From Amaricoccus macauensis (GTDB taxonomy: Bacteria > Pseudomonadota > Alphaproteobacteria > Rhodobacterales > Rhodobacteraceae), in assembly GCF_014201905.1 (NCBI RefSeq), contig NZ_JACHFM010000002.1, forward strand, positions 558,001 through 622,000: a stretch of DNA of 64,000 nt, written 5' to 3'. Numbering within the stretch: position 1 is the first letter of the stretch; the number at the start of each line of letters is the position of its first letter. Under the pieces are notes generated by a model, which was not told the DNA's origin, did no database searches, and was given only the letters and a program-made list of their open reading frames with translations. This document shows, piece by piece, positions 62,038 through 64,000 of the stretch. A program made the translations under genes and the position numbers.

Positions 62038-62274
62038 ATGGCTGCCGAAAAACAAAACTTACAGGACGCATTTCTTAACAATGTTCGGAAGTCCAAGGTC
62101 CCGGTGACGATCTTCCTGATGAACGGCGTGAAGCTGCAGGGCGTCATCACCTGGTTTGACAATTTCTGCGTTTTGCTGCGCAGGGACGGGCAGTCGCAGC
62201 TGGTCTACAAGCACGCCATTTCGACTGTGATGCCGTCGCAGCCGATCACGCTCTACGAGGCCGAAGATCACTGA
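62038..62274 (+). CDS. hfq: RNA chaperone Hfq
   Basis: Sm-like hexameric RNA chaperone of 78 residues, the typical short alphaproteobacterial form. Sm1 motif [20 protein letters not shown] and Sm2 motif [10 protein letters not shown] are conserved; the opening AAEKQNLQD is typical. The start follows an A-rich stretch. A 164-bp gap after trkH suggests its own promoter. Followed by hflX 13 bp later. Confidence 0.97.
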   Translation: MAAEKQNLQDAFLNNVRKSKVPVTIFLMNGVKLQGVITWFDNFCVLLRRDGQSQLVYKHAISTVMPSQPITLYEAEDH

Positions 62275-62287
62275 CGATAGTGGGCGG

Positions 62288-63535
62288 ATGCGGGCGGTTG
62301 TCCTGCATCCAGTCAGATCCAAAGACGGGCCGCGCGCGCCCCAGGATGCGCTCGACGAGGCGGTGAGCCTTGCGCGCGCCCTCGACCTCGACGTCGTGGG
62401 CGCCGAGGTCGTGCCGCTCGCCAAGGCGCGGGCCGGCTATCTGTTCGGCAAGGGCAAGGTCGAGGAGCTGGGCGAGCGGATCGCCGAGCGTGAGGCGGGG
62501 CTCGTCATCGTCGATGGCGCGCTCTCGCCGGTGCAGCAGCGCAATCTCGAAAAGCTCTGGAAGATCAAGATCCTCGATCGCACCGGGCTCATTCTCGAGA
62601 TTTTCGGCGACCGGGCGCAGACGCGGGAAGGCGTGCTGCAGGTCGAGCTGGCGCATCTCTCCTATCAGAAGTCGCGGCTGGTGCGGTCGTGGACCCACCT
62701 CGAGCGGCAGCGGGGCGGCTTCGGCTTTCTCGGCGGCCCGGGTGAGACGCAGATCGAGGCGGACCGCCGGGCGCTCGACGAGCGGATCCACCGGATCAAG
62801 GAACAACTGCGCCGGGTGGTGCGGACGCGCGGCGAGCATCGTCGGGCGCGCCAGCGGGTGCCTTATCCCATCATCGCGCTGGTGGGATATACGAACGCCG
62901 GCAAGTCGACGCTTTTCAACCGGTTGACCGGCTCGGCCGTCCTGGCGAAGGACATGCTTTTCGCGACGCTCGATCCGACGATGCGGGCGATCGCGCTGCC
63001 GGACGGCCGGCGGGCGATCCTCTCGGACACGGTGGGATTCATCTCGGCGCTGCCGACGCAGTTGGTCGCGGCCTTTCGGGCGACGCTCGAGGAGGTGCTG
63101 GAGGCCGACCTGATCCTGCACGTGCGCGACATCGCCCACGCGGAGACCGAGGTGCAGGCGCAGAGCGTTCGCGCGACGCTGGAGGATCTCGGGGTCGGGG
63201 CGGAGGCGCCGGTGATCGAGGTCTGGAACAAGGTGGACCTGCTCGACCCGGAGAGTGCCGAGACCGCGCGGGCGGTGGCGGCGCGCAGCCCGGAGGTCGC
63301 GGTCATCTCGGCGCTGAGCGGTGCAGGCGTCGAGGCGCTGATGGTTGCGGTTGCCGAGGCGCTTGCCGAGCCTGCGACCGAGGAGACGGTGCATCTCGCC
63401 TTCGACGACGGGCGGCGGCGGGCGTGGCTCTTCGATCGCAAGCTGGTCCGGGCGGAGCATTCGACCGACGACGGTTATGATCTCGACGTGCGCTGGACCG
63501 AGCGCGACCGGAACAAGTGGCTGGCACTCGGCTAG
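62288..63535 (+). CDS. hflX: Ribosome-splitting GTPase HflX
   Basis: A 415-residue GTPase that binds the 50S subunit and rescues stalled ribosomes under stress. The N-terminal HflX domain (FGKGKVEELG, RQRGGFGFLGGPGETQIE) is followed by the G domain: G1 GYTNAGKST, G3 DTVGFI, G4 NKVD. Gene order hfq-hflX is conserved in proteobacteria, consistent with one transcript. Confidence 0.95.
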   Translation: MRAVVLHPVRSKDGPRAPQDALDEAVSLARALDLDVVGAEVVPLAKARAGYLFGKGKVEELGERIAEREAGLVIVDGALSPVQQRNLEKLWKIKILDRTGLILEIFGDRAQTREGVLQVELAHLSYQKSRLVRSWTHLERQRGGFGFLGGPGETQIEADRRALDERIHRIKEQLRRVVRTRGEHRRARQRVPYPIIALVGYTNAGKSTLFNRLTGSAVLAKDMLFATLDPTMRAIALPDGRRAILSDTVGFISALPTQLVAAFRATLEEVLEADLILHVRDIAHAETEVQAQSVRATLEDLGVGAEAPVIEVWNKVDLLDPESAETARAVAARSPEVAVISALSGAGVEALMVAVAEALAEPATEETVHLAFDDGRRRAWLFDRKLVRAEHSTDDGYDLDVRWTERDRNKWLALG

Positions 63536-63650
63536 ACGCCTTGGCCTGACGCATACGTTGATCCGACAATGCGGATTTGTGAAAGCAGCGCCGGGAATGC
63601 GTTGACAGAGGCTCCGTGTGAGCGGTGAATACCCGAGGTGACGAAGCGGG

Positions 63651-63669
63651 GATCTGCTATAAGTAGATC
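63651..63669. promoter_or_regulatory. Imperfect 19-bp palindrome upstream of the FG-GAP gene
   Basis: GATCT-N9-AGATC (14 of 19 positions symmetric) surrounds TATAAG, a possible -10 box, about 50 bp upstream of the FG-GAP start. A regulator site overlapping the promoter is plausible. A TTGACA at 63602-63607 is too far upstream to pair with it. Confidence 0.3.
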
Positions 63670-63717
63670 TGACTCCGCATGTAGTACCGTTTAAGTAATT
63701 CCCGGGGGATTGTGCTG

Positions 63718-64000
63718 ATGGTGGTGAAACTCGATCAGCTCGACGGGACGAACGGGTTTCGTCTCGACGGGATCGACGCGTGGGATCAGTCGGGCTTTGC
63801 GGTCGCGGGGACGGGGGACGTCAACGGCGACGGCTACGACGACATGATCATCGGCGCGTTTGGCGCAGATGCGGACGGCGAGGCGCGATCGGGCGAGACC
63901 TATGTGGTTTTCGGCAAGGCGTCGGGCTTTCCGGCGCGCTTCGATCTCTCGACGCTCAACGGCAGGAACGGCTTTCAGCTCGACGGCATCGACTTCATGG
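63718..64000 (+). CDS. FG-GAP/integrin-alpha repeat protein, N-terminal part
   Basis: The first 94 codons of a protein that runs off the right end. It starts with ATG after GGGGGA and lacks a signal peptide. It has repeats of FG-GAP type: LDGTNGFRLDGIDAWDQSGF, GDVNGDGYDDMIIGAFGAD (calcium-binding DxNxDGxxD) and a second unit starting LSTLNGRNGFQLDGID. Such proteins in marine alphaproteobacteria are often large, calcium-binding, secreted by type I systems and end in RTX repeats. Confidence 0.85.
   Translation, partial: MVVKLDQLDGTNGFRLDGIDAWDQSGFAVAGTGDVNGDGYDDMIIGAFGADADGEARSGETYVVFGKASGFPARFDLSTLNGRNGFQLDGIDFM

Overview
This 64 kb window is dense, high-GC chromosomal DNA with short spacers, many 4-nt ATGA/TGATG overlaps and GTG/TTG starts. 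The gene content points to an alphaproteobacterium, most likely of the Rhodobacterales or a near relative, living as a heterotroph on methylated amines, glycerol and C1 compounds. The supporting genes are a gene-transfer-agent type holin/endolysin pair, the NAD-linked fdsGBA-fdhD-fdsD formate dehydrogenase, the glpSTPQUV glycerol ABC transporter, carnitine and choline-sulfate genes, and trkA-trkH-hfq-hflX. No rRNA, tRNA, insertion sequence, prophage structural gene or CRISPR array was found. All assignments come from reading the sequence; no database search was run.

Layout. 1-6.7 kb: the right part of an exopolysaccharide operon (Wza/ExoF-like export protein, three glycosyltransferases, Wzc/ExoP-like chain-length tyrosine kinase). 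6.7-15.2 kb: small housekeeping and orphan genes (LigD-type polymerase domain, a bufferin-like protein with two cysteines lost, a YpfJ-family protein without its metal-binding motif, DedA, DsbB, HNH nuclease, aldo/keto reductase, CbpA/CbpM, CPBP protein, DUF4326). 15.2-18.6 kb: Fe-S maturation genes sufA and sufT with a SatD/DUF3307 pair between them, then kdsA. 18.7-22.6 kb: LysR regulator, DUF1127 protein, choline sulfatase and a choline-binding protein. 22.9-29.2 kb: the yejABEF peptide importer with an acetyltransferase gene between yejE and yejF. 29.4-33.1 kb: membrane-bound cytochrome c, patatin, PdeM, endolysin and holin. 33.1-43.4 kb: a complete glycerol regulon (glpD-S-T-P-Q-U-V-K with divergent glpR). 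43.6-48 kb: carnitine uptake and degradation. 48-49.5 kb: GMC oxidoreductase. 49.8-56.8 kb: LysR regulator and formate dehydrogenase. 56.9-58.8 kb: 3-hydroxybutyrate dehydrogenase coupled to a second patatin. 59-63.5 kb: Trk potassium uptake, Hfq and HflX. The right end is the start of an FG-GAP repeat protein.

How the genes work together. Glycerol enters by GlpSTPQUV, is phosphorylated by GlpK and oxidised by GlpD; GlpR probably acts at CGAAAA-type dyads in the glpD/glpR spacer. Choline sulfate is cleaved by BetC, while ChoX and CaiX deliver choline and carnitine to a core transporter that is not in the window. Carnitine is oxidised and cleaved toward glycine betaine by the dehydrogenase-thioesterase fusion and BKACE, under CdhR. 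Formate is oxidised to CO2 with NAD+ by Fds.

The observations most worth following are: the complementary motif losses of GlpS and GlpT, which predict one canonical and one degenerate ATP site; the acetyltransferase translationally coupled inside yejABEF; a YpfJ-family protein without HExxH beside a bufferin-like protein without its inner cysteines; a 16-bp repeat array in the sufA leader; two patatin paralogues with different active-site changes; and a SatD/DUF3307 pair with a palindrome between the two genes. No single clearly new multi-gene system stands out.
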